Below, piece by piece: positions 17,521-26,216 of a stretch of DNA of 64,000 nucleotides (position 1 is its first letter; each line of letters begins with the position of its first letter). This stretch comes from Dyella sp. RRB7 (GTDB taxonomy: Bacteria; Pseudomonadota; Gammaproteobacteria; Xanthomonadales; Rhodanobacteraceae). The DNA is taken from positions 1,240,001 through 1,304,000 of the forward strand of contig NZ_JAKWJS010000001.1 of assembly GCF_022761115.1 (NCBI RefSeq), read 5' to 3'. Under the pieces are notes generated by a model that saw only the letters and a list, made by a program, of their open reading frames with translations, did no database searches and was not told where the DNA came from. The translations under genes were made by a program, and so were the position numbers.

Positions 17521-18348
17521 TTAGAAGTTGTAGACCAGGTTGGTGGTGAGCAGCGTGTCGGTGCTGTCGGTGCCCGGCTGCACGTCGCTGTTGTAGCGGA
17601 CCTGGTAGCCAAGCTTCAGCGCCATCTTCTTGGTCATGCTGACCGATACGCCGATGTCGTTCTGGTAGTACTTGTTCTTCGAACCCGCTTCCATCAGCAG
17701 CGTATCTTCCAGCGCGGTGTTGGCGGTGAGGCGGTACTTGTAGTTGATCAGGCCGCGACCGACCACTTCGTTCTGCGTGGCCTGCGGCACCTTGACGTTC
17801 GCGCCGTTCACTTCCTCGGTGACGTCGGCCGGGCGATATTCCTTGTAACCGGGACCGGCTTCGAACGACAGCTCGGTGCTCTCGGTCTTCAGCGCGATAT
17901 AGCCGTAGCCCACCGAGACGATGCCCTGCCACAGGTTGGCGCCGAAATCGTCGTGCTCGTAGCGGGCCGCGGTGACGATGTAGCTGCGCGGATCGAGCTT
18001 GAAGCCCACCGAGGCGCCCGAGTCGTAGCGGTTGGCGGTGGTGGTGAGCCGGTCCACTTCGTTGCCGTACTGGTCCTGCACCTGCACTTCGCCCTTCGAA
18101 CGCAGGCCATTGAGGAAGAAGTTGTTCTTCCACATGTCGTTTTCCTGGCTCAGGCCAAGCTTGGCGTTGATGTTCTCCGAGCGGGAGTTGCCATAAGAGG
18201 AGGCGAAGCCAAATTCGCCCGAGCCCGTCCAGCCGCCGTTGTCGGCCGGGTTGGAGGTGGAGGCCGCAGCGGCCGGCGCGTCGTCAGCCTGTGCGCCAAA
18301 ACTCACCAGCGCCGCGAGCAGGGCGCCCGCCATCAGGGTCTTCTTCAT
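17521..18348 (-). CDS. DUF481 outer-membrane protein (YdiY-like)
   Basis: A 275-residue exported protein with a signal peptide (MKKTLMAGALLAALVSFGAQA) followed by an Ala-rich linker and a DUF481 beta-barrel. Alternating strands such as GSGEFGFASSYGNSRSENINAKLGLS and KLGYQVRYNSDV are evident, quoted only for their first parts, and the last residues LVYNF end in the aromatic residue typical of outer-membrane barrels. E. coli YdiY is induced by salt or acid; the function is otherwise unknown. The ATG at 18346-18348 follows AAGGAAC. Its closing hairpin is shared with hemC. Confidence 0.87.
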   Translation of the reverse strand: MKKTLMAGALLAALVSFGAQADDAPAAAASTSNPADNGGWTGSGEFGFASSYGNSRSENINAKLGLSQENDMWKNNFFLNGLRSKGEVQVQDQYGNEVDRLTTTANRYDSGASVGFKLDPRSYIVTAARYEHDDFGANLWQGIVSVGYGYIALKTESTELSFEAGPGYKEYRPADVTEEVNGANVKVPQATQNEVVGRGLINYKYRLTANTALEDTLLMEAGSKNKYYQNDIGVSVSMTKKMALKLGYQVRYNSDVQPGTDSTDTLLTTNLVYNF

Positions 18349-18462
18349 GGGGATTTGTTCCTTTTTCGTTAAACAAAAGCAGGCCGTCACCTTAGCGAGG
18401 CGGATTGAACTGCCTGTGAACAGGGCGGCTTTTTCGCGGCCCAAACGGCGCCGGATGGCCAT

Positions 18463-19362
18463 TCAGCGGCTGTCGGGGAGCGCCGCCAAGGCCTCATCAT
18501 ACAAACTCAGCTCGATACTCATGCCTGCCATGCAGCTCAGCGTGGCGAGCGCGGCCATGAACAGGCGGCCATCATCGAAACTCGCCAGGATCAGGGCCAG
18601 GCACGGCAAGGCATAGATCAGGCTGGCCGCGAGGTAGCGCCGGGGCTGCACTTCAAGCCTGGCCCGCGGCACCGGCAATCGCTGCAGCACGGCCTGCCAG
18701 CGCATGCCTTCGACCAGTCCACGCAGCAGCGCCAGCAGCAGCAGGCCCACGATCCATGGCCTGGGATCGGCGGCATCGCCGCCATCCTGCCCCGCCGCGC
18801 AAAGCCACAGCCACAGGCCACCGCCATAGGCCGCGGAGACCACGCGACTGAGCGGCAGCTGCGAGATGAGGCGGGTATCGAGCCCCGGCATGCGCCGCTT
18901 GATATCGGCATAGCCGGCGACCGTGAGGCTGACCAGGCTGCATAGCGTGAGCGCCGCGCCGGCCAGGCGCGTGGCCCAGAACGTATTGTCCCCCCGGGCC
19001 AGCCCAGCTACCGCCAGCATCGGCAGGAAGCTGGCGAGAACGATCAGTGCCTCGCGCGTGGGGCGAGTGTCCTTGCCGATGCGCCAACCGTGCCAGGTGG
19101 GCATCCATGGCGCACGCACGCACGCCGCCACCAGCCCGATGATCAGTAGCAATGCGCCCAGGGCAAGCGGCACCAGCGCATCGCCGCGGCCGGAGGGATA
19201 GACGCCCACCGCCAGGGCAAGCCCCAGCAGCATCCACAGGCCCAGGCCCTGGAAGGCTGCCACCTGCAGCGAGGTGGCGCCCACGCGCCGCGGGCGAATG
19301 AGCGCGGGACCGCCAGGCTCGTTGATCACGGCGGGTTGTGGGCGAACACGGGGCTGCTTCAT
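18463..19362 (-). CDS. Hypothetical polytopic membrane protein
   Basis: A 299-residue protein with a basic cytoplasmic N terminus and about seven to eight hydrophobic segments (for example GLGLWMLLGLALAVGVYPSG, LVPLALGALLLIIGLVAACV, LIVLASFLPMLAVAGLARG). No transporter, enzyme or receptor motif is visible. I chose the ATG at 19360-19362 (MKQPRVRPQPAV); an upstream extension adds 37 polar residues overlapping the divergent promoter region. It is upstream of the DUF481 gene on the same strand, 114 bp away, and diverges from the WYL regulator. I do not recognise it. Confidence 0.65.
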   Translation of the reverse strand: MKQPRVRPQPAVINEPGGPALIRPRRVGATSLQVAAFQGLGLWMLLGLALAVGVYPSGRGDALVPLALGALLLIIGLVAACVRAPWMPTWHGWRIGKDTRPTREALIVLASFLPMLAVAGLARGDNTFWATRLAGAALTLCSLVSLTVAGYADIKRRMPGLDTRLISQLPLSRVVSAAYGGGLWLWLCAAGQDGGDAADPRPWIVGLLLLALLRGLVEGMRWQAVLQRLPVPRARLEVQPRRYLAASLIYALPCLALILASFDDGRLFMAALATLSCMAGMSIELSLYDEALAALPDSR

Positions 19363-19505
19363 GAGTTTTCTGTCGTCTGTACGTGAAGATCGGATCACGA
19401 GGACATGATTATTTGACGATTCAGCCGGCTTCCACCGTCTGGTGGACTTGCGACTATCGCCAACGGTGCGCATGCTACGCGGAGGCTGCCGTCGAAAATC
19501 ATTTC

Positions 19506-20489
19506 ATGGATCGTTACGAGCGCATTCTGACCCTGCACCGACTGCTCAAGTCGGCGCACTATCCCGTGCCCCTGCCGCGTCTGATGGACGAGCTGGAGTG
19601 CTCGCGCGCGACGCTGTATCGCGACGTGGCATTTCTGCGCGACGCGCTGGGTGCGCCGATCGAGAGTGCGGGCGGTGAGCACGCGGCGTTTCGCTATGCG
19701 GTAGGCGAGGGCGAACGCTTCGAGCTGCCGGGCCTGTGGCTCACCTCGGACGAACTGGCCGCGCTGCTCGCGCTCAACGAATTGATCGGACGCAGCGGAC
19801 CCGGCGTGCTGGCCGGTGCGCTGGCGCCGTTCAAGGCGCGCATCGAACACCTGCTGTCCGACCAGGGCAGCGGCAAGGCCTTGCCGATCGAACGCATCCG
19901 CGTGATCGCGTGGGGCGAGCGCAAGCTCGACCAGCAGGTGTTCCGCGTGGTCGCCGGCGCCGTGCTGGAACGCAAGCAGCTGCGCTTCCGCTATCGCGCA
20001 CGCACCACCAACGCGGACAGTCATCGCAAGGTGTCGCCGCAGCGGCTGACGCATTACCGCGACAACTGGTACCTCGATGTGTGGGATCACGACCGCGAGG
20101 CGCTGCGCAGCTTCGCGGTGGATCGCATCGCCGAGCCGCAAGCATTGGACGAACCGGCGCGCGACGTGCCCGAGAACGAACTCAACGATGCGCTCGCCTC
20201 CAGCTACGGCATCTTCGCCGGCAAGCCCAAGGCCTGGGCCACGCTGCGCTTCTCGCAGCATGCCGCGCGCTGGGTCGCCGACGAACACTGGCATTCGCAG
20301 CAGAAGGGCGAATGGTTGCCCGATGGGCGCTACGAACTGCAGGTGCCCTATTCCAATTCCAAGGAACTGCTGATGGACGTGCTCAAGTACGGTCCGGATG
20401 CGGAAGTGGTGGCACCGCTGTCGCTGCGCGAGGAAATGAAGATCCAGCTGCAACTGGCGCTGGGCGAGTACCAGAAACCGCCGCGCTGA
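19506..20489 (+). CDS. WYL-domain transcriptional regulator (YafY/PafB family)
   Basis: A 327-residue regulator. An N-terminal helix-turn-helix (MDELECSRATLYRDVAFLRD) is followed by a central WYL domain whose motif is in HYRDNWYLDVWDHDREALRS (about 180-200) and a C-terminal WCX extension (AARWVADEHWHSQQKGEWL, then LLMDVLKYGPDAEVV). WYL domains are thought to bind nucleic acid or small ligands and often control DNA-damage or defence genes; no such gene is adjacent, so the target is open. I use the ATG at 19506; an upstream start would add 41 residues lying in the divergent promoter region. Confidence 0.87.
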   Translation: MDRYERILTLHRLLKSAHYPVPLPRLMDELECSRATLYRDVAFLRDALGAPIESAGGEHAAFRYAVGEGERFELPGLWLTSDELAALLALNELIGRSGPGVLAGALAPFKARIEHLLSDQGSGKALPIERIRVIAWGERKLDQQVFRVVAGAVLERKQLRFRYRARTTNADSHRKVSPQRLTHYRDNWYLDVWDHDREALRSFAVDRIAEPQALDEPARDVPENELNDALASSYGIFAGKPKAWATLRFSQHAARWVADEHWHSQQKGEWLPDGRYELQVPYSNSKELLMDVLKYGPDAEVVAPLSLREEMKIQLQLALGEYQKPPR

Positions 20490-20574
20490 CGCGGCGCCGG
20501 CCGGGCAAACACTTGCCATCACCTCGCGACAGGACGAGGCTAACGCCCCCGACTGTCGCCGTGCCGTGCGTTCC

Positions 20575-21534
20575 ATGAGCCCTACCGAGATCGCCCAGTC
20601 CTCTGCCATACCTGCGGATTCCATGGCCACCCGAAAACCGACCGTGGCGCTGGCGCTTGGTTCCGGCGGTGCGAAGGGACTGGCCCATATCGGCGCGATC
20701 GAGGAGATCGAAGCCCAGGGCTATGAGATCGTCGCCATCGCCGGCACCTCGATGGGCGCGCTGATCGGCGGCATCTATGCGATGGGCAAGCTGGACGTCT
20801 ATCGCGACTGGGTCTCGGCGCTGGCCAAGATGGATGTGCTCAGGCTGGTCGACTGGACGTTGTCCGGCGGCGGCCTGATCAAGGGCGAGCGCATCATCGA
20901 CACCTTGCGCGAGTTGATCGGCGACGCCAGCATCGAGGAGCTGCCGCTGGCCTTCACCGCCGTGGCCACCGACCTCGATCGCGAGCGCGAGGTATGGCTG
21001 ACGCGCGGTTCGCTGTTCGACGCCATCCGCGCGTCGATCGCGATTCCCACCATCTTTCGCCCCTTCGTGCTGGGCGATCGACGGCTGATCGATGGCGGCC
21101 TGCTCAATCCGGTGCCAGTGACGCCGCTGATTCGCGAGACGGCCGACTACATTTTCGCGGTAAGCGTGGACGGCCCGCCGGACACCTCCACGCCAGAGGA
21201 ACTCGCCACACCCGACGCGGAAATCTCCAGCAGCTATCGCTCGCGCATTGGCGATTTCATCGGCAAGTTGATGCCGCACGGCTCGGACAAGCCACGCGAG
21301 CCGGGCATGCTGGAACTGCTCACCCAATCGATGGACCTGATGCAGGCCAACCTGTCGCGCCTGCGCTTGGCCGCGTACGAGCCGGATCTGCTGATCCGGC
21401 TGCCGCGCAACGTGGCGAACGTGTACGAGTTCTATCGCGCCCGCGAACTGATCGAGCTGGGCCGCCTGCAGACCCGGCGCATGCTGTCCGACTGGCAGCC
21501 GGCGCATCGCCTCAATGGGGTCCGTGAGCCTTGA
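20575..21534 (+). CDS. Patatin-like phospholipase (RssA family)
   Basis: A 319-residue cytoplasmic protein. The oxyanion loop is GSGGAKGLAH, the nucleophile Ser59 is in GTSMG and the dyad partner Asp173 is in DGGLL. These give a Ser-Asp patatin hydrolase expected to cleave acyl chains from phospholipids. Its C-terminal part (YRARELIELGRLQTRRM) is typical of the RssA group. Two other Met codons (20566, 20623) are possible starts; I take 20575. The last 23 bp overlap the 3' end of the convergent DUF488 gene. A second, larger patatin is at 30896. Confidence 0.88.
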   Translation: MSPTEIAQSSAIPADSMATRKPTVALALGSGGAKGLAHIGAIEEIEAQGYEIVAIAGTSMGALIGGIYAMGKLDVYRDWVSALAKMDVLRLVDWTLSGGGLIKGERIIDTLRELIGDASIEELPLAFTAVATDLDREREVWLTRGSLFDAIRASIAIPTIFRPFVLGDRRLIDGGLLNPVPVTPLIRETADYIFAVSVDGPPDTSTPEELATPDAEISSSYRSRIGDFIGKLMPHGSDKPREPGMLELLTQSMDLMQANLSRLRLAAYEPDLLIRLPRNVANVYEFYRARELIELGRLQTRRMLSDWQPAHRLNGVREP

Positions 21535-21880
21535 GCCAGGCGTCGAGATAGCACTTCAGCGCAACGGCATTGTTGTGTTCTTCGTCGCGCGCGCCATACA
21601 GCAGGGTGATGCGATGCCGCGAAGCCTGCGTCGCCAACGGCCGCCAGTATTCGGCGGCGGCGTCCAGTTCGCCGGCGTAGCGATGGCGGAAACCTTCCCA
21701 GCGCGCGGGGTCATGGCCAAACCACTTGCGCAGCGCCGCGGAAGGCGCCAGTTCCTTGGTCCACTCGTCGAGTGCGGCATCTTCCTTCTTGAGGCCGCGC
21801 GGCCATAGCCGATCGACCAGCACGCGGTAGCCGTCGGACGGCGCCGCCGGCTCGTAGACCCGCTTGACGGCAATGCTCAT
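21512..21880 (-). CDS. DUF488 family protein (YeaO-like)
   Basis: A 122-residue soluble protein. The family hallmarks YRVLVDRLWPRGLKKEDA and RHRITLLYGARDEEHNNAV are present, along with WFGHDPARWEGFRHRY. The function of DUF488 is not established. The gene overlaps the end of the patatin gene on the opposite strand by 23 bp, so it has no separate terminator. Confidence 0.87.
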   Translation of the reverse strand: MSIAVKRVYEPAAPSDGYRVLVDRLWPRGLKKEDAALDEWTKELAPSAALRKWFGHDPARWEGFRHRYAGELDAAAEYWRPLATQASRHRITLLYGARDEEHNNAVALKCYLDAWLKAHGPH

Positions 21881-21980
21881 GGTTCGGGCGGCCTCCCAAA
21901 GGAAGGATCATCCGCATACGCCGATGAAAAACGCGTCACAAGCCAGGCAACGAAACGTTCCCGCAACGACGCCGAACGGA

Positions 21981-22697
21981 TCAGATTTCCTCGACCTGGG
22001 TCACCTTGCCACGACGCATCAGCCACGCCACGCCACGCAGGTCGGCAATGCCCACCCACAGGCGGTCGAGCATGCCGTACTTGGAGGTGCCCGCCGTGCG
22101 CGGGCGATGGCCGACCGGCACGCTGGTGCTCCGGAAGCCCGCGCGCTTGACCAGTGCCGGCAGGTAACGGTGCATGTGGTCGAAGTAGGGCAGGCGCAGG
22201 AATACCTCGCGATCGAACAGCTTCAGGCCGCAGCCGGTATCGGGCGTGGCGTCCTTGAGCATGCGCGAGCGCACCGCGTTGGCGATCTTGGAGGAAATGC
22301 GCTTGTTGAAGCTGTCGCGCCGCGTGGTACGCCAGCCGGCAAACAGACGAGTGTCTTCCGTCGCGCCGTCGCGGGCGGCGAGCAGCTTGGGAATATCGGC
22401 CGGATCGTTCTGGCCATCGCCATCGAGCGTGGCGATCCACGGCGAACGCGCGGCGCGCACGCCGTTCCACACCGCCGTGCTCTGCCCGCTGCGGGTGAGA
22501 TGACGCACGATGCGCAGCTCCGGGTAGTTCGGCTTCTCGCTGGCGAGCACGGCCACGCTGTCGTCGCTGGAGTCGTCGTCCACGTAGACGATCTCGAACT
22601 CCACCTTGCCACGCAGGGCGGCGGCGATCTCGGCGAGCAGCGGCGGAATGTTGTCGCGCTCGTTGAATACCGGGACGACGACGGACAGTTGTGGCAT
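21981..22697 (-). CDS. GT2 family glycosyltransferase (dolichol-phosphate mannosyltransferase-like)
   Basis: A 238-residue cytoplasmic glycosyltransferase with an A-type fold: LSVVVPVFNERDNIPPLLAEI at the N terminus, the nucleotide-binding acidic motif YVDDDSSDDS, the catalytic region ATLDGDGQNDPADIP, and the HRPRTAGTSKYG motif. It lacks a C-terminal membrane pair, so it probably transfers a sugar to polyprenyl phosphate at the inner membrane face with separate partners. No lipid A or O-antigen modification genes are adjacent. Acceptor and donor are unknown. Confidence 0.86.
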   Translation of the reverse strand: MPQLSVVVPVFNERDNIPPLLAEIAAALRGKVEFEIVYVDDDSSDDSVAVLASEKPNYPELRIVRHLTRSGQSTAVWNGVRAARSPWIATLDGDGQNDPADIPKLLAARDGATEDTRLFAGWRTTRRDSFNKRISSKIANAVRSRMLKDATPDTGCGLKLFDREVFLRLPYFDHMHRYLPALVKRAGFRSTSVPVGHRPRTAGTSKYGMLDRLWVGIADLRGVAWLMRRGKVTQVEEI

Positions 22698-22807
22698 GGG
22701 GAAGGCCTTCTCTAAACAAAGGGCGCGCGGCGCCAGGGCGCCATTCTAGTGGGTAGACGGGATGGCGTCAGGAGCCGATACCGGTCCCTCCGACCCTTCA
22801 TGAGGGC

Positions 22808-22833
22808 GTCATTCCGGCTTTCGCCGGAATGAC
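22808..22833. repeat. REP-like palindrome, GTCATTCC family
   Basis: GTCATTCCGGC-TTTC-GCCGGAATGAC, a perfect 11-bp inverted repeat 19 bp after the parB stop on the minus strand, in a terminator-like place. It is one of several copies of the same family in this window. Confidence 0.8.
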
Positions 22834-22851
22834 GGAGTTGCGGACAAATCC

Positions 22852-23721
22852 CTAGCGGATCTTGCCGAGTATCCCTTCCAGCTCGTCATTGCTGTGGTAG
22901 TGGATCACCAGCTTGCCGCGGCCACCGCGGCCCTGCGCCAGCTCCACGCGGGTGGCAAAACGCTCGGCCAGCTCGCGCTCCAGGTCGGCCACGTTGGGGT
23001 CGCGCGAGGGCGCACTCTTGGCTTTGCCCTTGGGCGCGGTCTGCACGCGGCGGGCGGCTTCCTCCAGCTCGCGCACGCTCCAACCCTTGCGGGCCGCTTC
23101 CAGCGCCAGCCCTTCGGCCAGATGCTCGGGCAGGGTCAGCAGGCAACGGGCATGGCCCATCTCCAGCTTGCTTTCGTCCAGCAGGCGCTTGATCGAAGCC
23201 GGTAGCTCGGTGAGGCGCAGCAGGTTGGATACGGCCGCGCGCGAGCGGCCCACGGCATCGGCGGCCTGCTGGTGGGTAAGGTCGAAATCGTCGATCAGGC
23301 GCTTGAGCGCATCGGCTTCTTCCAGCGGGGTGAGGTCCTGGCGCTGGATGTTCTCGATCAGCGCCATCGCCGGCACGGCCACTTCGGGCACGTCCTTCAC
23401 CAGCACCGGCAGCTCGGTCAGTTGCGCGCGCTGGGCGGCGCGCCAGCGGCGCTCGCCGGCGATCAGCTCGTAGCTGTTCTTGCCGATCGCGCGCACCACC
23501 ACCGGCTGGATCAGGCCCTGCGCGCGAATCGACGCGGCCAGTTCGTCCAGCGCTTCGTCGTTCCAGTGGCGGCGCGGCTGGTACTTGCCCGGCTGGATCT
23601 GCTGGATGGGCAGGGTACGCAGCTCGCCTTCCTGCTCGATCACCGACGGCGTACCGGCGCCATCACCACCCAGCAGCGCATCGAGCCCGCGTCCCAGGCC
23701 CCGTTTTTTCGCAGCAGACAT
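22852..23721 (-). CDS. parB: Chromosome-partitioning protein ParB (Spo0J family)
   Basis: A 289-residue DNA-binding CTPase. It starts MSAAKKRGLGRGLDALLGG, the usual N-terminal ParA-contact motif. The CTP/parS loading domain has GKYQPRR and GERRWRAAQRAQL; the helix-turn-helix is LTHQQAADAVGRSRAAVSNL; the C-terminal dimer domain ends the protein. It binds parS and spreads on DNA to load condensin and organise the origin. The start codon follows the parA stop by 2 bp, its GGAG being next to that stop, so translation is coupled. The two perfect parS sites seen here are 39 kb away in recF. Confidence 0.96.
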   Translation of the reverse strand: MSAAKKRGLGRGLDALLGGDGAGTPSVIEQEGELRTLPIQQIQPGKYQPRRHWNDEALDELAASIRAQGLIQPVVVRAIGKNSYELIAGERRWRAAQRAQLTELPVLVKDVPEVAVPAMALIENIQRQDLTPLEEADALKRLIDDFDLTHQQAADAVGRSRAAVSNLLRLTELPASIKRLLDESKLEMGHARCLLTLPEHLAEGLALEAARKGWSVRELEEAARRVQTAPKGKAKSAPSRDPNVADLERELAERFATRVELAQGRGGRGKLVIHYHSNDELEGILGKIR

Positions 23722-23723
23722 GC

Positions 23724-24611
23724 TTACTCCTGATGGATGTCGACGATGTCGTCGAGCGTCTCGTCGGCCAGGCCGACCTGGGTGGCATCGTCATGCAACG
23801 CCGCCTCGGCGACGTCGCCCGCGTGATCGTGCACGGCGGCGGCAGCGTGGCCACGCTCGCGCCGGATCATTTCGCCGGCGAGGCCGATATAGGCAATCGC
23901 GCCACGCGAACTGCGATCGTACAGATGAATGGGCTGCCCATGGCTGGGCGCTTCGGCCAGGCGCACGTTGCGCGGAATGATCGAACGCAGCACCTTGTCA
24001 CCGAAGTGATGGATGAGCTGCGCCGACACTTCGTTGCCCAGGTTGTTGCGCACGTCGTACATGGTGCGCAGCAGCCCCTCGATTTCCAGCGCCGGGTTGA
24101 GCCGCTGGCGCACGGCCTTCACCGTGTCGAGCAGGCTGGAAAGCCCTTCCAGCGCGAAGTATTCGCACTGCACCGGGATCAGCAGGCCATTCGCCGCCGT
24201 CAGCGCATTGAGCGTGAGCAGGTGCAGCGACGGCGGGCAGTCGATCAGGATGATGTCGTAGCGGTCGGCCACCTTGGCCAGCTGCTCCTTGAGCCGGCTC
24301 TCGCGCGCGATCGCGTCCATCAGCTTCAGCTCGGCGGCGGTAAGGTCGCCATTGCCGGGCAGCAGGTCGAAATGCGCTTCGGTCTTGACGATGGCCTGCT
24401 CGATCGGCGCCTCGTCCAGCAGCACTTCGCAGCCGTTGGGCTTGGCCACGCGCTTGTCCACGCCCGACGCCATGGTCGCGTTGCCCTGCGGATCGAAATC
24501 GACCAGCAGCACCTTGCGCTTGGCGGCAGCCAGCGCGGCGGCGAGGTTCACAGCGGTGGTGGTCTTGCCGACGCCGCCCTTCTGGTTGGCGACAGCGATG
24601 ATGCGAGCCAT
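23724..24611 (-). CDS. parA: Chromosome-partitioning ATPase ParA (Soj family)
   Basis: A 295-residue Walker-type ATPase. The deviant Walker A is QKGGVGKTTTAVNLA (residues about 9-23), followed by LLVDFDPQGNATM and DIILIDCPPSLHLL. It moves ParB-parS complexes after replication. I start at the ATG at 24609-24611 (MARIIAVANQ). Compared with the roughly 255-265 residues usual for chromosomal ParA, it has a His/Ala/Asp-rich C-terminal tail of about 30-40 residues after GEMIRRERG. The tail ends exactly where the ribosome site for parB lies. It is between rsmG (40-bp gap) and parB. Confidence 0.95.
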   Translation of the reverse strand: MARIIAVANQKGGVGKTTTAVNLAAALAAAKRKVLLVDFDPQGNATMASGVDKRVAKPNGCEVLLDEAPIEQAIVKTEAHFDLLPGNGDLTAAELKLMDAIARESRLKEQLAKVADRYDIILIDCPPSLHLLTLNALTAANGLLIPVQCEYFALEGLSSLLDTVKAVRQRLNPALEIEGLLRTMYDVRNNLGNEVSAQLIHHFGDKVLRSIIPRNVRLAEAPSHGQPIHLYDRSSRGAIAYIGLAGEMIRRERGHAAAAVHDHAGDVAEAALHDDATQVGLADETLDDIVDIHQE

Positions 24612-24651
24612 GGTGTCGTCGATACCGTGCGCGAGTGAAAAGGGGGCTAGA

Positions 24652-25287
24652 TTAGCAGCCTGCCCGGCCGAGCACGACGAGATGGCGTTCGCCGCCGACA
24701 TCGGGCACGGCCAGCGTGTGGATGGCCCGCACTTCGAAGCCGGGCGGCACGCCGGCCAATTCATCCTCCGGGTGCTTGCCCTTCATGGCCAGCCAGACAC
24801 CCTCCCTGGTCATAAGATGACCACCCCACGCCAGCATGTCGGCCAGGCTGGCGAAGGCGCGCGCGGTGATGCAGTCGAACTGGCCCTCGACGTCTTCCAC
24901 CCGCGACTGCACCGCCCGCACGTTATCGAGCTTGAGCGAGCGGATCGCCTCACGCAGGAAGCGGACCTTCTTGCCGTTGGAATCCACCAGCAATACCTGC
25001 CGCTGCGGTGCGGCGATGGCCAGCGGAATGCCGGGCAGGCCGGGGCCGGTGCCCAAATCCGCCAGCGTCTGGCCCTGCACATAAGGCAGGATCGCCAGCG
25101 AATCGACCAGATGCCGGCTGACCATCTCCATCGGGTCGCGGATGGCGGTGAGATTGTAGGTGGCGTTCCAACGCGCCAGCAGCGCCTGATAGTCGAGCAG
25201 GCGCTCCACCGCGCCCGCCGGCAGCTGCAGGCCGAGCGAGGCCACGCCTCGTTCCAGCTGGGTATGCAGGTCGTGGCGGGAAGTCAT
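24652..25287 (-). CDS. rsmG: 16S rRNA (guanine-N7) methyltransferase RsmG
   Basis: A 211-residue SAM-dependent methyltransferase that modifies G527 of 16S rRNA. The SAM-binding motif is LADLGTGPGLPGIPLAI near residue 75, followed by VDSNGKKVRFLREA and the SRVEDV motif. In many bacteria the order is mnmG-rsmG-parA-parB; here mnmG is absent and an SPFH gene lies upstream, separated by a terminator, so rsmG probably begins this operon. Confidence 0.95.
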   Translation of the reverse strand: MTSRHDLHTQLERGVASLGLQLPAGAVERLLDYQALLARWNATYNLTAIRDPMEMVSRHLVDSLAILPYVQGQTLADLGTGPGLPGIPLAIAAPQRQVLLVDSNGKKVRFLREAIRSLKLDNVRAVQSRVEDVEGQFDCITARAFASLADMLAWGGHLMTREGVWLAMKGKHPEDELAGVPPGFEVRAIHTLAVPDVGGERHLVVLGRAGC

Positions 25288-25361
25288 GCGGCGGTACCTT
25301 GGAATAGGAAGGGGCGGAAGTATCGGGGCGCGATGCCTACGATGCCAGCGCGGGCAAAGAA

Positions 25362-25381
25362 AAACCCGCCGAAGCGGGTTT
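25362..25381 (-). terminator. Intrinsic terminator of the SPFH gene
   Basis: On the minus strand, AAACCCGC-TTCG-GCGGGTTT with a UUCG-type tetraloop continues into TTCTTTG. It lies 68 bp after the SPFH stop and 75 bp before the rsmG start, so it separates the two transcripts. Confidence 0.85.
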
Positions 25382-25448
25382 CAAGGGACTCCCCTGTGGC
25401 GGGCGCTCTGGGGCGGCCTCACCATGACCTGATCGGCGCCAGTGCCGC

Positions 25449-25907
25449 TCAGGCGAATTCCAGCTCCACCCGGGTGACCATCATGCCGCGCTCGCGCAGC
25501 GCGCCGTTCATGCTCTGCTTGAGGCGCGAACCCAGGTCGCGATGATCGGCGCTATAGGCTTCCGGCTCTTGCCGCAGCGCCGCCAGGGCACCGCCGCGGA
25601 TCAACTGATCGGCCTGCTCGATCACCGCGTCGGCACGCTCCGGCTCCAGCACCTGCCAGTACACCGTGCCGCGCACGTCGTGGGCGTTGGGCAGCGGCTC
25701 CTCGAAGCGCAACACCTGGCCGCTGAGGTTGATGCGGTGCTCGACGTGGTCGACCAGCGGCAAGGCCATGTGGGTGCCAGGCTGCAGCAGGCGATACGGC
25801 TTGCCACGGCGGTAGAGGCTATGCACCTGGTCGACCGGCACGCGCTTGATGGCGGCCGCAAAGGTCGCGATCAAGGCCAGGACAACGAGTGTAATCAGGG
25901 CATTCAT
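25449..25907 (-). CDS. SPFH (band 7) domain protein with N-terminal anchor
   Basis: A 152-residue protein with one N-terminal membrane helix (MNALITLVVLALIATFAAAI) and a compact SPFH domain (VPVDQVHSLYRRGKPYRLLQPGTHMALPLVD, quoted partly; then VRGTVYWQVLEPERA). It is shorter than canonical stomatin or HflK-type proteins, which are about 250-400 residues, and ends soon after the domain, without the coiled-coil tail. Probably a membrane scaffold protein; the partner is unknown. The AT-rich upstream region carries three TACAGCT repeats. Confidence 0.72.
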   Translation of the reverse strand: MNALITLVVLALIATFAAAIKRVPVDQVHSLYRRGKPYRLLQPGTHMALPLVDHVEHRINLSGQVLRFEEPLPNAHDVRGTVYWQVLEPERADAVIEQADQLIRGGALAALRQEPEAYSADHRDLGSRLKQSMNGALRERGMMVTRVELEFA

Positions 25908-26176
25908 GGCAATAAATACAGCTAGTTATATATGGATTCTTAGCAAGGAGCTGTAAGTTGATGGTACAGCTGGTTGCATCCCCTTGGATTAATGCCAATT
26001 TAACGACGAACTAAGGTCGTTTTACAACCCGTCTTTTGGGCTAAAGGCTTGATTCTGTGAACCCGGCGGCAGGCACGGATGGCATGCATCGACCGCGCCA
26101 TCCGTGCCGCCAGCCGCCGGATTCCCCCTACATCGGTAGGGTTAACGGCGGCGGCGATGGTGGCTTTAGGGGATTA
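25908..26176. promoter_or_regulatory. AT-rich intergenic region upstream of the SPFH gene
   Basis: A gap of about 309 bp up to the pirin stop, with no gene. The first 150 bp are much more A/T-rich than the surroundings. The 7-mer TACAGCT appears at 25917-25923 and 25965-25971 and in reverse orientation (AGCTGTA) at 25949-25955. On the minus strand, TATATAAC-like stretches just upstream of the ATG could be a -10 box. AACGAC-8 nt-GTCGTT followed by TT (26002-26023) is a weak hairpin on the plus strand. Confidence 0.45.
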
Positions 26177-26214
26177 CCCCTCCCCCTGCATGCAGGGAGA
26201 GGCTGGGAGGGGGC
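26177..26214. repeat. CTCCCCCTGC palindromic repeat after the pirin gene
   Basis: A single copy of the unit that forms the pair between emrA and emrB: CCCCTCCCCCTGCATGCAGGG followed by GAGGCTGGGAGGGGGC. It sits directly after the pirin stop and may stand in for a terminator. Confidence 0.7.
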
Positions 26215-26216
26215 TC

